In this document: piece by piece, positions 15,987 to 24,354 of the stretch
Layout: the number at the start of each line of letters is the position of its first letter
Numbering within the stretch: the stretch's first letter is position 1
NCBI GenBank assembly: GCA_028288725.1
Contig: JAQGIC010000080.1
Location: 1 to 39,043, forward strand
Length of the DNA: 39,043 nucleotides
Reading direction: 5' to 3'
DNA from: Rhodospirillales bacterium
GTDB taxonomy: Bacteria; Pseudomonadota; Alphaproteobacteria; ATCC43930; CGMCC-115725
Position numbers and translations under genes: made by a program
The notes under the pieces: generated by a model
Database searches by the model: none
What the model was told of the DNA's origin: nothing
The model's input: the letters and a program-made list of their open reading frames with translations, nothing else

Positions 15987-16054
15987 GGTCTGAACGCAAG
16001 TATTGGGTTTTCGACCCGTGGCGCCTGCCCTTCGCGGTGGCGTCGTTTCGACCG

Positions 16055-17596
16055 ATGGCGGAAACAAACGAGCCTGACACCATGATCAAACTCGACCATA
16101 CGACCGATCCCGAGCTCGATCCCCGCGTCTCGACCGGCGTACCCGGCCTCGACGACATTCTGGCCGGCGGCTTGATGGCGAACCGGCTCTATCTGATCGA
16201 AGGTCAGCCGGGTGCCGGCAAAACCACCCTCGCCCTGCAATTCCTGTTGGCCGGGCGCGCGCGCGGCGAATCCGGCCTTTACGTCACCCTGTCCGAGACC
16301 GAAGAGGAATTGCACGCCGTCGCGCGCTCCCACGGCATCACGCTCGACGGCATCGCCCTGTTCGAGCTCGCCTCGACCAAGCAGACGCTGAGCGCCGGAC
16401 AGGATCAGACCCTGCTGCATCCTTGGGAGGTCGAGCTTGGCGAGACGATCAAGTTGATCATCGACAAGGTCGAAGCGACCAACCCCAGCCTGGTCGTATT
16501 CGACAGCCTGTCAGAAATGCGCCTGCTGGCCCAGGATCCGCTGCGCTATCGCCGCCAGATCCTGGCGCTGAAGCAATTCTTCGCCGGACGAAGCACCACG
16601 GTGATGCTGCTCGACGACATGACGGCCGCGGCCGAGCGCGATCTGCAGCTGCATTCGCTATGTCACGGCGTCATCACGCTGGAGCGCCTGTCCCAGCAGT
16701 TCGGCGCCGCGCGGCGCCGGATCGAGGTGCAGAAGATGCGCGGCATCCGTTTCCGCGCCGGCTACCATGATTTCAAGATCGAGCAGGGCGGGCTGATCGT
16801 CTATCCGCGGCTGGTGGCGCTGGAGCATCATCGCCCGTTCATCGGTGCGGCGGTCTCGAGCGGGATCCCGGCACTCGACACCCTGCTCGACGGCGGCCCG
16901 CTGCGCGGCACCAGCACGCTGATCACCGGTCCCGCCGGGTCGGGCAAGACGACGCTCGCGCTGCAATATGTCGATGCCGCCTGTCGGCGTGGCGAGCGCG
17001 CGGTGCTCTATGAGTTCGACGAACGCGCCGGCACACTGATCAGCCGCTGCGCCAATCAGGGCATCGATCTGAATGCCCATATCGCCGCCGGCCGCCTCGT
17101 GATCAAGCAGATCGATCCGGCCGAACTGTCGCCCGGCGAGTTCGACGCCATGGTGCGCCACGAGATCGAGGCTCATGGCGCGCGCATGATCGTGATCGAC
17201 AGCCTGGCCGGCTACACCCTTTCGATGCCGGAGGAGCAGAGGCTGGTGCTGCAGCTGCATGAGCTGCTGTCCTATCTGAACCAGCAGGGCATCGTCACCT
17301 TCCTGATCAACACCCAGGCCGGACTGGTCGGCGGCATGCAGAACAACGGCATCAATGTCAGCTTCCTGTCTGATGCCGTGCTGCTGCTGCGCTTCTTCGA
17401 GGCCGGCGGCCGCATGCTCAAGGCGCTGTCGGTCATCAAGAACCGGGGCGGCAGCCATGAGGATGCAATCCGCGAGGTCCGCATCGGCGAGAGCGGCATC
17501 CGGATCGGCGAGCCGCTGACGCAATTCCACGGCGTGCTGACCGGCACGCCGACCTATCTGGGCGACGGCGACCCGCTGCTGATGGCGCGGGACTAG
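16055..17596 (+). CDS. KaiC-like two-domain RecA-type ATPase
   Basis: A 513-residue protein with two tandem RecA/KaiC domains. The first has Walker A GQPGAGKTT (50-58) and VVFDSLSEMRLL. The second has GPAGSGKTT (292-300) and VIDSLAGYTLSMPEE. Both domains keep acidic segments after the first strand (TLSETEEE; YEFDERAG). In circadian KaiC such proteins form hexamers and autophosphorylate. Here the Ser431-equivalent in NVSFLSD seems kept, while the Thr432-equivalent is Phe. No kaiA or kaiB is nearby; the next gene is a hybrid histidine kinase that starts four bases after the stop codon. An alternative start is the ATG at 16082 (504 residues). Probably a signalling ATPase rather than a clock. Confidence 0.88.
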   Translation: MAETNEPDTMIKLDHTTDPELDPRVSTGVPGLDDILAGGLMANRLYLIEGQPGAGKTTLALQFLLAGRARGESGLYVTLSETEEELHAVARSHGITLDGIALFELASTKQTLSAGQDQTLLHPWEVELGETIKLIIDKVEATNPSLVVFDSLSEMRLLAQDPLRYRRQILALKQFFAGRSTTVMLLDDMTAAAERDLQLHSLCHGVITLERLSQQFGAARRRIEVQKMRGIRFRAGYHDFKIEQGGLIVYPRLVALEHHRPFIGAAVSSGIPALDTLLDGGPLRGTSTLITGPAGSGKTTLALQYVDAACRRGERAVLYEFDERAGTLISRCANQGIDLNAHIAAGRLVIKQIDPAELSPGEFDAMVRHEIEAHGARMIVIDSLAGYTLSMPEEQRLVLQLHELLSYLNQQGIVTFLINTQAGLVGGMQNNGINVSFLSDAVLLLRFFEAGGRMLKALSVIKNRGGSHEDAIREVRIGESGIRIGEPLTQFHGVLTGTPTYLGDGDPLLMARD

Positions 17597-17599
17597 GTG

Positions 17600-19312
17600 A
17601 TGCTCGATGCCTTAGGTGGTAGCGCCATCGGTCCCCTTCTGGTTCTGACTCCGACCGGCCGCGATGCGGATCGCGCGGCCGAACTGCTGCAACGTGAGGC
17701 GATCCCGTTCCGCTTGCTGCGCGACGGGCGCGCGCTGGGCGCAGCGATCGATGAGACTGCCGGTGCCGTACTGGTCGCCGACGAGGCGCTGGTCACGGCC
17801 GATCTGACCGATCTGCGTCGCCAGCTGGATGCGCAACCGGCCTGGTCGGACCTGCCGTTCGTCGTGCTGACCCATGGCGGCAGCAACTCCCGGCGCGCGC
17901 TGGGCGAGTTGCGCCTGCCCGAAGCCCTGGGCAACGTCATGTTCCTGGAACGGCCGTTGAACGCCTTGACCCTGGTCAGCGCCGTCCGCACGGCCTTGCG
18001 GGCCCGACGTCGCCAGCGCCAGGTGCGCGATCATCTGGCCGAGCGCGCGGCCGCGACGGAGGAGCTGACCCGCAGCCGCGAGGAGCTGGAGCGGCTGGTG
18101 ATCGCGCGCACCCGGTCGCTCGAACAGGCGATGGAGGAGCGAAAGCTGACCGAGGCCGCCCTGGCGCGTGCCCAGAAAATGGAGGCGGTCGGGCGGTTGA
18201 CCGGCGGCATTGCCCATGATTTCAACAATCTGCTGACCGCCATGGTCGGAAGCCTGGAACTGCTGCAGGCCCGCGTTGCGGGCGACCCGCGCGCGCTGCA
18301 TCATGCCGACGTGGCCGTGCAGGCGGCGGAGCGCGGCGCCAAACTGACGGCACAATTGCTGGCCTTCTCACGCCAGCAGCGCCTGGATCTGCGCGCCGTC
18401 AACGTCAATGCGCTGGTCCGCAACATGGATGGACTGCTGCCGCGCGCGGTCGGCTCCGGCGTCGTCGTGCGCTTCGATCTGTCGGAGGAGAACGGCTGGG
18501 CCGTGGCCGATCCGAATCAACTGGAACTGGCGATCCTCAATCTGGCGATGAACGCACGCGACGCGATGGCCGAAGGCGGCGTGCTGACCATCGCCACCGG
18601 CTGCATCGCACACGACGACCCGGCTCATGGTCCGGGCGAGGTCGTCGCCATCTCGGTTTGCGACACCGGCACCGGCATGTCGCCGGAGGTGCTGGCGCAT
18701 GCGTTCGAGCCGTTCTACACGACCAAGGGATTGGGCAAGGGCACCGGCCTGGGCCTGGCCCAGGTCTATGGCATCGCGCGCCAGAGCGGTGGCGACGTCC
18801 GGATCGAAAGCGAGAGCGGCCGGGGCACGACCGTCAGCATCCTGTTGCCCCGCATCGAGCAGCCGTCGGTCGCCGCCGCGACCGAGACCGCGGACAAGTC
18901 GATCCTGGAACCGTCCGATCGCGGCGCGCGCGTGCCGATCCTGGTGATCGACGACGACCCCGCCGTGCGGGACACGCTGGTCGAGGGGCTGGAATTCGAC
19001 GGGTTCGATGTGGTCCAGGCGGCCGACGGTCGGGCCGGCCTCGCCCTGCTGGAGCGAGGCGCGCCGGCGGCACTCGCCGTGATCGATTTCGCCATGCCCG
19101 GCATGAACGGCGCCGAAGTCGCGCGCGCCATACAGCGCCTGCGCCCAGGCCTGCCGATCATCTTCGCCAGCGGCTATGCCGAGACCGCAGCGCTCGACGG
19201 CATCAGCGGCGCCATCACGCTGCGCAAGCCGTTCAAGATCGCCGACCTGACGGATACGATCCATCGCCTGCTAAGCGGCGCCCCGCAGACGGACCGGCAG
19301 CTCATTGGCTGA
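17600..19312 (+). CDS. Hybrid histidine kinase with C-terminal receiver
   Basis: A 570-residue soluble signalling kinase. Residues 1-135 look like a degenerate receiver without an obvious phospho-Asp. A coiled coil spans about 140-190. The HisKA segment GRLTGGIAHDFNN has the phospho-accepting His206. The ATPase domain shows NLAMNARDAM (N box), VCDTGTGM, FEPFYTTK and GTGLGLAQVYG. A true receiver domain starts near 450 (VPILVIDDDPAVRDT), with phospho-acceptor Asp496 (IDFAMPGMNG) and RKPFK. It starts four bases after the kaiC-like stop codon (ATG at 17600, or GTG at 17597), so the pair is an operon. KaiC-like ATPases are often encoded beside such kinases. Confidence 0.9.
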   Translation: MLDALGGSAIGPLLVLTPTGRDADRAAELLQREAIPFRLLRDGRALGAAIDETAGAVLVADEALVTADLTDLRRQLDAQPAWSDLPFVVLTHGGSNSRRALGELRLPEALGNVMFLERPLNALTLVSAVRTALRARRRQRQVRDHLAERAAATEELTRSREELERLVIARTRSLEQAMEERKLTEAALARAQKMEAVGRLTGGIAHDFNNLLTAMVGSLELLQARVAGDPRALHHADVAVQAAERGAKLTAQLLAFSRQQRLDLRAVNVNALVRNMDGLLPRAVGSGVVVRFDLSEENGWAVADPNQLELAILNLAMNARDAMAEGGVLTIATGCIAHDDPAHGPGEVVAISVCDTGTGMSPEVLAHAFEPFYTTKGLGKGTGLGLAQVYGIARQSGGDVRIESESGRGTTVSILLPRIEQPSVAAATETADKSILEPSDRGARVPILVIDDDPAVRDTLVEGLEFDGFDVVQAADGRAGLALLERGAPAALAVIDFAMPGMNGAEVARAIQRLRPGLPIIFASGYAETAALDGISGAITLRKPFKIADLTDTIHRLLSGAPQTDRQLIG

Positions 19313-19514
19313 CGGGCGCGCAGTTCGTCCGGCCCGAGGCGACGCAATCCTGCAGATTGCCGTTCCTGTGCAGGGCCTGGGTCAACAGCCAGCCGACGAC
19401 GACCAGCACCAGCACCACGACCAGCGCCGCCACCGGCCCCCGATTGCTCGCGGGCTCGGGAGGCTCGGGCTCGCCTACATCCGATTTGTCTGGCGCCTCG
19501 GGGGTCGGTTCCAT
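19302..19514 (-). CDS. Small single-pass membrane protein
   Basis: A 70-residue protein with an acidic, proline-rich N-terminus (MEPTPEAPDKSDVGEPEPPE), one transmembrane helix (AALVVVLVLVVVGWLLTQAL) and a C-terminal tail with two cysteines (QDCVASGRTNCAPV). The ATG at 19514 has aagga at close spacing. The frame continues upstream without a better start. Similar short proteins ending in a DC..SGR.NCAP motif seem common in alphaproteobacteria; the function is unknown. The two Cys may form a periplasmic disulfide. The 3' end overlaps the histidine kinase gene tail-to-tail by 11 bases. Confidence 0.75.
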   Translation of the reverse strand: MEPTPEAPDKSDVGEPEPPEPASNRGPVAALVVVLVLVVVGWLLTQALHRNGNLQDCVASGRTNCAPVSQ

Positions 19515-19563
19515 CGTTCCTTCATCGCCGATAGGATGATCGCCGGCAAGTCCTAAACCGGAA

Positions 19564-21366
19564 ATGCCCAAAGCAACCATGAGAGCCGCCGTGCCATCTT
19601 CCTTGCTGGACCGCCTGGTCGCCCTACCCGCCGCCGTCGCCCCCGCCTTTGCCAAGACGGATGGCCGGCTCTACCATCTGGCCGACGACGACGGCCAGAT
19701 GCAGATCTGGTCGATCGACCTGACCGACGGCACCCGTCGGCAATGGACCGCGCTCGACGAACCGGTGGCGTTCCTGGCGCGTTCGCCGTCCGACGATACC
19801 ATCCTGTTCGGCGTCGATCGCGGCGGCGACGAGCGTCAGCAACTGCATCTGTTACGGCCGGACGGCACCCATTCGGCGCTGACCGACGCCCCGGAAGCGC
19901 TTCATGTCTGGGGCGCCTTCTCCCCCGATGGCAGCCGCATCGCCTATACCGCCAACACGCGCAACGGCGTCGATTTCGACCTGTTCGTCCGCGACCTTGC
20001 GACCAGTGTCGAGACCTGTCTCGCGCGGTTCGACGGCCAGCAGAAAGTGCTGGCCTGGAGCCCCGACGGCGCCTGGCTGACGGTCCAGGCCGACCGCAGC
20101 CACGCCGACCAGGAACTGGCCCTGGTCGAGGTTGCGACCGGCACGCTCCGGCCGATCGAACGAACCTATGCCCCCGCCCGCTACGGCGCCTTCCGTTGGC
20201 GCAAGGACGGCACGGCCGCCTATGTCCTGACCGAGCTGGGCGGCGAGCATCTGGGCGTGGCCCGGTTCGATCCGACTGCCGGCAGTTTCGAGCCGCTGTT
20301 CATGCCGGACAGCGATGTCGAAACCCTGGCTCTCGCGCCCGACGGCAGCCGCCTCGCCGTCGCGATCAACCGGGGCGGCTGGTCCGAACTGCGGCTGGTC
20401 GATGTCGAGACCGGCAGCACGAGACTGATCGAGCGGCCCGCCGGTGTGATCGGCGAGTTGGCCTGGTCGCCCGACGGCACGGCCCTGATCCTGTCGCAGA
20501 CCGATCCGACCCGGCCGCGCGGCCTTTGGCGGGTCGAGCCGGAAAGCGGCGCCGTCACGCCGCTGCTGGTGGCCGACGCGTCCGACCTGACGCTCAGCCC
20601 CTGGCGGCTGGTCGATTTCACCAGCTTCGACGGCCTGCGGATCGAGGCGTGGCTGGCGCTACCCGAAACGTCGGCGCCGGACCAGGGCCGCAAGGCCGTC
20701 GTCTGGGTCCATGGCGGCCCGGAAAGCCAGGTCCGCCCGACCTATCGCCCGGATGTGCAGGCGATGCTGGCGGCGGGCTATGCGGTGATGCTGCCGAACG
20801 TGCGCGGTTCGACCGGCTATGGGGCCCGATTCGCCGCACTCGATAATGTCCGGCTGCGGCTGGACGCGGTCGAGGATCTGCGCGCCGCACGGCTTTGGCT
20901 CGGTGCCCGGCCCGATATCGACGACGGCGCCATCGCGGTCATGGGCCAGAGCTATGGCGGCTTCATGGTCCTGGCGACGTTGGCGCGCCATCCGGAACTA
21001 TGGAAAGCCGGCATCGAATATTACGGCATCGTCCATTTCCTGACGCTGCTGCGCGATACCGGCCCCTGGCGCTGGCGCCATCGCGCAGTCGAATACGGCG
21101 ATCCGGTGGCCGATCGGGATTTCCTGGAGGAAATCTCGCCGCTGTCCCTGATCGACCAGCTTCGCGCGCCGTTGCTGGTCGCCCATGGCAAACGCGATCC
21201 GCGGGTGCCGTTCAGCGAGACCGAAACGCTGCTAGCGGCCCTCGCGGCCCGCCGGCATCCGGTCGAGAGCGTGCTGTTCGACCATGAAGGCCATGGCTTC
21301 ACCCGGCCGGAGGACAGGCGGCGGATTCTGGGGGCGGTGATGGGGTTTCTGGGGAGAGAACTTTAA
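19564..21366 (+). CDS. S9 family serine peptidase (acylaminoacyl-peptidase-like)
   Basis: A 600-residue prolyl-oligopeptidase-family enzyme. The N-terminal 350 residues are a beta-propeller, with repeated WSPDG, FSPDGSRIAYT and LAPDGSRLAV blades that limit access to small peptides. The C-terminal alpha/beta-hydrolase has VVWVHGGPESQ, the nucleophile GQSYGG (Ser463), HGKRDPRVP (Asp545) and DHEGHGF (His577). There is no signal peptide, so it is cytoplasmic. ATG at 19564 is used; the ATG at 19579 is also possible, and neither has a strong binding site. The gene stands alone, convergent with the second M20 amidohydrolase. Confidence 0.9.
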   Translation: MPKATMRAAVPSSLLDRLVALPAAVAPAFAKTDGRLYHLADDDGQMQIWSIDLTDGTRRQWTALDEPVAFLARSPSDDTILFGVDRGGDERQQLHLLRPDGTHSALTDAPEALHVWGAFSPDGSRIAYTANTRNGVDFDLFVRDLATSVETCLARFDGQQKVLAWSPDGAWLTVQADRSHADQELALVEVATGTLRPIERTYAPARYGAFRWRKDGTAAYVLTELGGEHLGVARFDPTAGSFEPLFMPDSDVETLALAPDGSRLAVAINRGGWSELRLVDVETGSTRLIERPAGVIGELAWSPDGTALILSQTDPTRPRGLWRVEPESGAVTPLLVADASDLTLSPWRLVDFTSFDGLRIEAWLALPETSAPDQGRKAVVWVHGGPESQVRPTYRPDVQAMLAAGYAVMLPNVRGSTGYGARFAALDNVRLRLDAVEDLRAARLWLGARPDIDDGAIAVMGQSYGGFMVLATLARHPELWKAGIEYYGIVHFLTLLRDTGPWRWRHRAVEYGDPVADRDFLEEISPLSLIDQLRAPLLVAHGKRDPRVPFSETETLLAALAARRHPVESVLFDHEGHGFTRPEDRRRILGAVMGFLGREL

Positions 21367-21385
21367 GCGGTGCCGCCCTCACCCT

Positions 21386-21433
21386 CCCGCTGCGCGGGAC
21401 CCTCCCTCCCCCTGCTTTGCGCGCGGGGGAGGG
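21386..21433. terminator. GC-rich double hairpin between convergent genes
   Basis: Two hairpins (cccgc/gcggg at 21386-21398; ccctccccc 21404-21412 with gggggaggg 21425-21433) fill the 95-bp gap between the peptidase and M20 genes. No T tract is present on either side. This type of G/C-rich sequence is often dispersed in such genomes and may act as a bidirectional transcription barrier. Confidence 0.4.
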
Positions 21434-21461
21434 TTGGGGGGTGTCTCAGCCGAACCCGCGC

Positions 21462-22634
21462 CTATCCCCGCGGCAGTTCCTGCTCCACCAGCGTCGCCCA
21501 GAGCGAGGCGCCCAGCGGCAGGATGTCGTCGTTGAAGTCGTAGTTCGGGTGATGGACCGGGGTCTTGCCCTTGTCGGCGCCGGCCTGGCCCAGCTTGACG
21601 TAGCAGCCGGGGCGGGCCTCCAGCATGAAGGCGAAATCCTCGCCGCCCATCGACGGCACCCGCTCACGGATCACCTTGTCGGCGCCCAGCACCTTGGCGG
21701 CCGCGATCGCCGCGCGCTCGGTCTCGGCCGCGTGGTTCGCCGTCACCGGATAATTGCGATGATACTCGACCCGCGCTTCGGCATCGAAAGCGGCCGCCGT
21801 GGTCTCTGCGATCTGGGTCAGGAGCCGCTGCACGTCGTCGCGCACCTCGGGCAACAGCGTGCGGACCGTGCCGTCGAGCCAGCCCGAATGCGGGATGATG
21901 TTGCTGGCGGTGCCGGCATGGAATTGGGTGATCGAGATCACCGCGCTGTCGAGCGGGTTGACCCGGCGCGCCGCGATCGACTGCATCGCCACCACGATAT
22001 GCGAGCCGATCACGACCGGATCGATGCAGAAATGCGGCTTGGCGGCATGGCCGCCCTTGCCGGTGATGTGGATGCGGAACACGTCCGACGCCGCCTGGAC
22101 CGGGCCGGACACGACCGAGATCTCGCCCACCGGCAGGGTCGTGTCGTTGTGCAGCCCATAGACCGCATCGACCGGAAACTTGTCGAACAGACCTTGTTCG
22201 ACCATGACCCGGCCGCCGCCGCCGCCCTCTTCGGCCGGCTGGAAGATGAAATGCACGGTGCCGTCGAAATTCCGCGTCTCGGAGAGGTATTTGGCGGCAC
22301 CCAGCAGCATGGTCGTGTGCCCGTCATGGCCGCAGGCGTGCATCTTGCCGTCGATCTTGGAACGGTGCTCGAAGCCGTTGGCCTCGCTCATCGGCAGGGC
22401 GTCCATGTCGGCGCGGATGCCGATGGCGCGGTTGGAGGTGCCGAGCTTCAAACTGCCGACCACGCCGGTGCCGGCCAGCCCCCGATGCACCTCGATCCCC
22501 CATTCCTCGAGCTTCGCCGCCACGATGTCCGACGTGCGCTGCTCTTCGAATCCCAGTTCGGGATTCTCATGCAGATCGCGGCGCCAAGCCGTCATCTCGT
22601 CGTGAAAATGGGCGATGCGGTTGTTGATCGGCAT
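21462..22634 (-). CDS. M20 family amidohydrolase (paralogue 2)
   Basis: A 390-residue N-acyl-amino-acid amidohydrolase of the HipO type. It shows RADMDALPM, HACGHDGH, PAEEGGGGG and YGLHNDTTLP in the same order as the enzyme at 1262-2437. The two start alike (MPINNRIA) and share even long identical DNA runs around the PAEEGGGGG codons, so they are paralogues. The ATG at 22634 follows aggaac. It lies 99 bases downstream of the P450 gene on the same strand and may be the last gene of the large catabolic block. Release of an amino acid from an acylated precursor is the likely chemistry. Confidence 0.9.
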   Translation of the reverse strand: MPINNRIAHFHDEMTAWRRDLHENPELGFEEQRTSDIVAAKLEEWGIEVHRGLAGTGVVGSLKLGTSNRAIGIRADMDALPMSEANGFEHRSKIDGKMHACGHDGHTTMLLGAAKYLSETRNFDGTVHFIFQPAEEGGGGGRVMVEQGLFDKFPVDAVYGLHNDTTLPVGEISVVSGPVQAASDVFRIHITGKGGHAAKPHFCIDPVVIGSHIVVAMQSIAARRVNPLDSAVISITQFHAGTASNIIPHSGWLDGTVRTLLPEVRDDVQRLLTQIAETTAAAFDAEARVEYHRNYPVTANHAAETERAAIAAAKVLGADKVIRERVPSMGGEDFAFMLEARPGCYVKLGQAGADKGKTPVHHPNYDFNDDILPLGASLWATLVEQELPRG

Positions 22635-22733
22635 GGGAGGTTCCTGCGTGGCGATAAGGATGCGGCCTAGCCTGCCGCCGTTTGGGTGGCGGCAGCAAGA
22701 GGCGTTCGGTCGCAAATATCAGGGCGCCGGGTT

Positions 22734-23915
22734 CTAGAACACCAGCGGCAGTTGGCGCGGGCCGCGCACGGCGCCGGCCGACCAGGTGACGATGGCGTCG
22801 GGTGCCAGCGAGAATTCCGGAATCCGCGCCAGCCATTCCTCGAGCGCGATCGTCATTTCCAGGCGGGCCAGATGGGAGCCGATGCAGCGGTGGATGCCGA
22901 GACCGAAGGCGGCGTGCCGGTTTTCGGCGCGATCGAGCACCACCTTGTCGGCATCCGGAAACGCCTCTGGATCGCGGTTCGCCGCCGCGAACGACAGCAG
23001 CACCATCTGGCCGGCCTTGAAGGGGCAGCCGCCGACCTCCGTGTCGGCCACGATCTCGCGCGCGATCGACACCGGCGAATAGGCCCGCAGCAACTCCTCG
23101 ATCGCGGTCGGCATCAGCGACGGATCGGCCACGAGACGACGCCGATCATCCGCATGGGTCGCCAGATGCAGCAGGCAGGAGCCGAGCGCGCTCCAGGTCG
23201 TATCGATGCCGGCGATCAGCAGCAGCCGCACCATGCCGACCAGTTGCGCGTCATCCAACGGCGCCTCGTCGATCCTTGCCTCCAGCAGCCGGCTGATGAT
23301 GTCCTGACCCGGGTTGGCGCGCCGCAGGGCGATTTCCTTCATGAAGAAGCCGGCCATCTCGCCATGGGTCCGCATCACCAGGGCCGGATCGTCGGTGCCG
23401 ACGACGAGCAGGTCGTTCAGCCAGCGGCGAAACAGGTCGCCGTCGTCGGACGAGATGCCCAGCAGCATCGCCGTGACCGCGACCGTGATCTCCTGGGCAT
23501 AATCCGCGGCACCGTCGCAGGTGCCCTTGTCGGCGAACCGGTCGACCAGGCCGCGGCAGATCCGGCGAATGGCCGCTTCATGGGGCGCCATCGCCGCCGG
23601 GGTGAACAGCGGCAGCAGCACCGCGCGCTGCGCCCGATGGTCCGGCGGATCCGACGTGATCGGCGGGAATGAAACCAGCGGCAGGCGCTCGTCGCGAATG
23701 ACGATCCGCCGGGAGGAAAAATGCGCCGGGTCATAGGCGATTTCCCGGATGTCGGCATAGCGCACCGGCAGATAGGCACCCTCGAACCGGTCGGTATGGG
23801 CGACGGGACAGCGTTGGCGCAGATCCTGCCAGATCGGATAGGGATCCTGCGTCCAATCCTGGTGCATATGGTCGAAATCGGTGGCCCAGTCGGTGACCGG
23901 CGGACGAGCTTTCAT
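22734..23915 (-). CDS. Cytochrome P450
   Basis: A 393-residue soluble bacterial P450 monooxygenase. The I-helix oxygen-activation motif is LIAGIDTTWSALG, the K-helix ExxR is EELLRAYSP, and the heme-binding loop FGLGIHRCIGSHLARLE supplies the Cys thiolate ligand. Length is typical. The ATG at 23915 is four bases beyond the stop codon of the ferredoxin gene, giving a natural electron-transfer pair; a dedicated ferredoxin reductase gene is not present. Context with oxidase, ABC transporter and amidohydrolase genes suggests hydroxylation or N/O-dealkylation of an imported compound. Confidence 0.94.
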   Translation of the reverse strand: MKARPPVTDWATDFDHMHQDWTQDPYPIWQDLRQRCPVAHTDRFEGAYLPVRYADIREIAYDPAHFSSRRIVIRDERLPLVSFPPITSDPPDHRAQRAVLLPLFTPAAMAPHEAAIRRICRGLVDRFADKGTCDGAADYAQEITVAVTAMLLGISSDDGDLFRRWLNDLLVVGTDDPALVMRTHGEMAGFFMKEIALRRANPGQDIISRLLEARIDEAPLDDAQLVGMVRLLLIAGIDTTWSALGSCLLHLATHADDRRRLVADPSLMPTAIEELLRAYSPVSIAREIVADTEVGGCPFKAGQMVLLSFAAANRDPEAFPDADKVVLDRAENRHAAFGLGIHRCIGSHLARLEMTIALEEWLARIPEFSLAPDAIVTWSAGAVRGPRQLPLVF

Positions 23916-23919
23916 GAGG

Positions 23920-24141
23920 TCAATCCCTGGCGAAGCGAATGGCGTATTCGGGGCAATTGGCCTTCGCGAGGGTGGCCTTGGCCTGAAGGTCGGGGGGTAC
24001 GGTGCCGTCGCCGACCACCAGGGCATCGCCCAGCGTGTCGAGTGTGAACAATTCCGGGGCGAGCACGACGCAGCGGCCATGCCCCTGGCAGCGCGCGGCA
24101 TCGATCTCCACACGAAGAACCGGCGCAGTTTCGGTCGTCAT
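23920..24141 (-). CDS. P450-associated single-cluster ferredoxin (His in cluster motif)
   Basis: A 73-residue ferredoxin that should pass electrons to the adjacent P450. Its cluster motif is Cys18-x2-His21-x2-Cys24 ... Cys63-Pro, so the second canonical Cys is replaced by His. This matches the P450-linked ferredoxins that carry a [3Fe-4S] or His-modified [4Fe-4S] cluster. The ATG at 24141 gives the usual length; the upstream frame is not convincing. The stop codon is four bases before the P450 start, so translation is probably coupled. Confidence 0.88.
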   Translation of the reverse strand: MTTETAPVLRVEIDAARCQGHGRCVVLAPELFTLDTLGDALVVGDGTVPPDLQAKATLAKANCPEYAIRFARD

Positions 24142-24244
24142 CGGCAAAGTCCCTGAACGGATCGCACGGCTGCAGAGAAACCTAATCGAGTTACCGGCAG
24201 ATGTCAGGAGACGGAAATCACATTGCCGTTGCGGCCCGCCACCG

Positions 24245-24304
24245 CTACGGCGCCCGGACCGCATGGACATGCAGGATGACCAGCAGGGCGAGGATCGGCT
24301 TCAT
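24245..24304 (-). CDS. Possible 19-residue hydrophobic peptide
   Basis: An ATG at 24304, preceded by agggaaag at about seven bases, starts the short frame MKPILALLVILHVHAVRAP. It looks like a signal-peptide-like or membrane micropeptide between the transporter operon and the ferredoxin. Its size makes chance a serious alternative. Confidence 0.25.
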   Translation of the reverse strand: MKPILALLVILHVHAVRAP

Positions 24305-24354
24305 GGGGCTGTCTTTCCCTATCGATTCTCTTGTGAGCCGAGCGCCGGCCGCGC

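Noticed and set aside
16055-17596. True circadian clock gene kaiC
   Set aside because: No kaiA or kaiB nearby and one of the two expected phosphorylation residues is missing; called KaiC-like only.
17612-19264. Long minus-strand frames antisense to kinase, peptidase and transporter genes
   Set aside because: Typical shadow frames of GC-rich coding DNA; the sense proteins have complete domains and catalytic motifs.
21372-21445. CRISPR-like or tandem repeat array in the GC-rich gap
   Set aside because: The sequence is two simple hairpins, not regularly spaced repeats with unique spacers.
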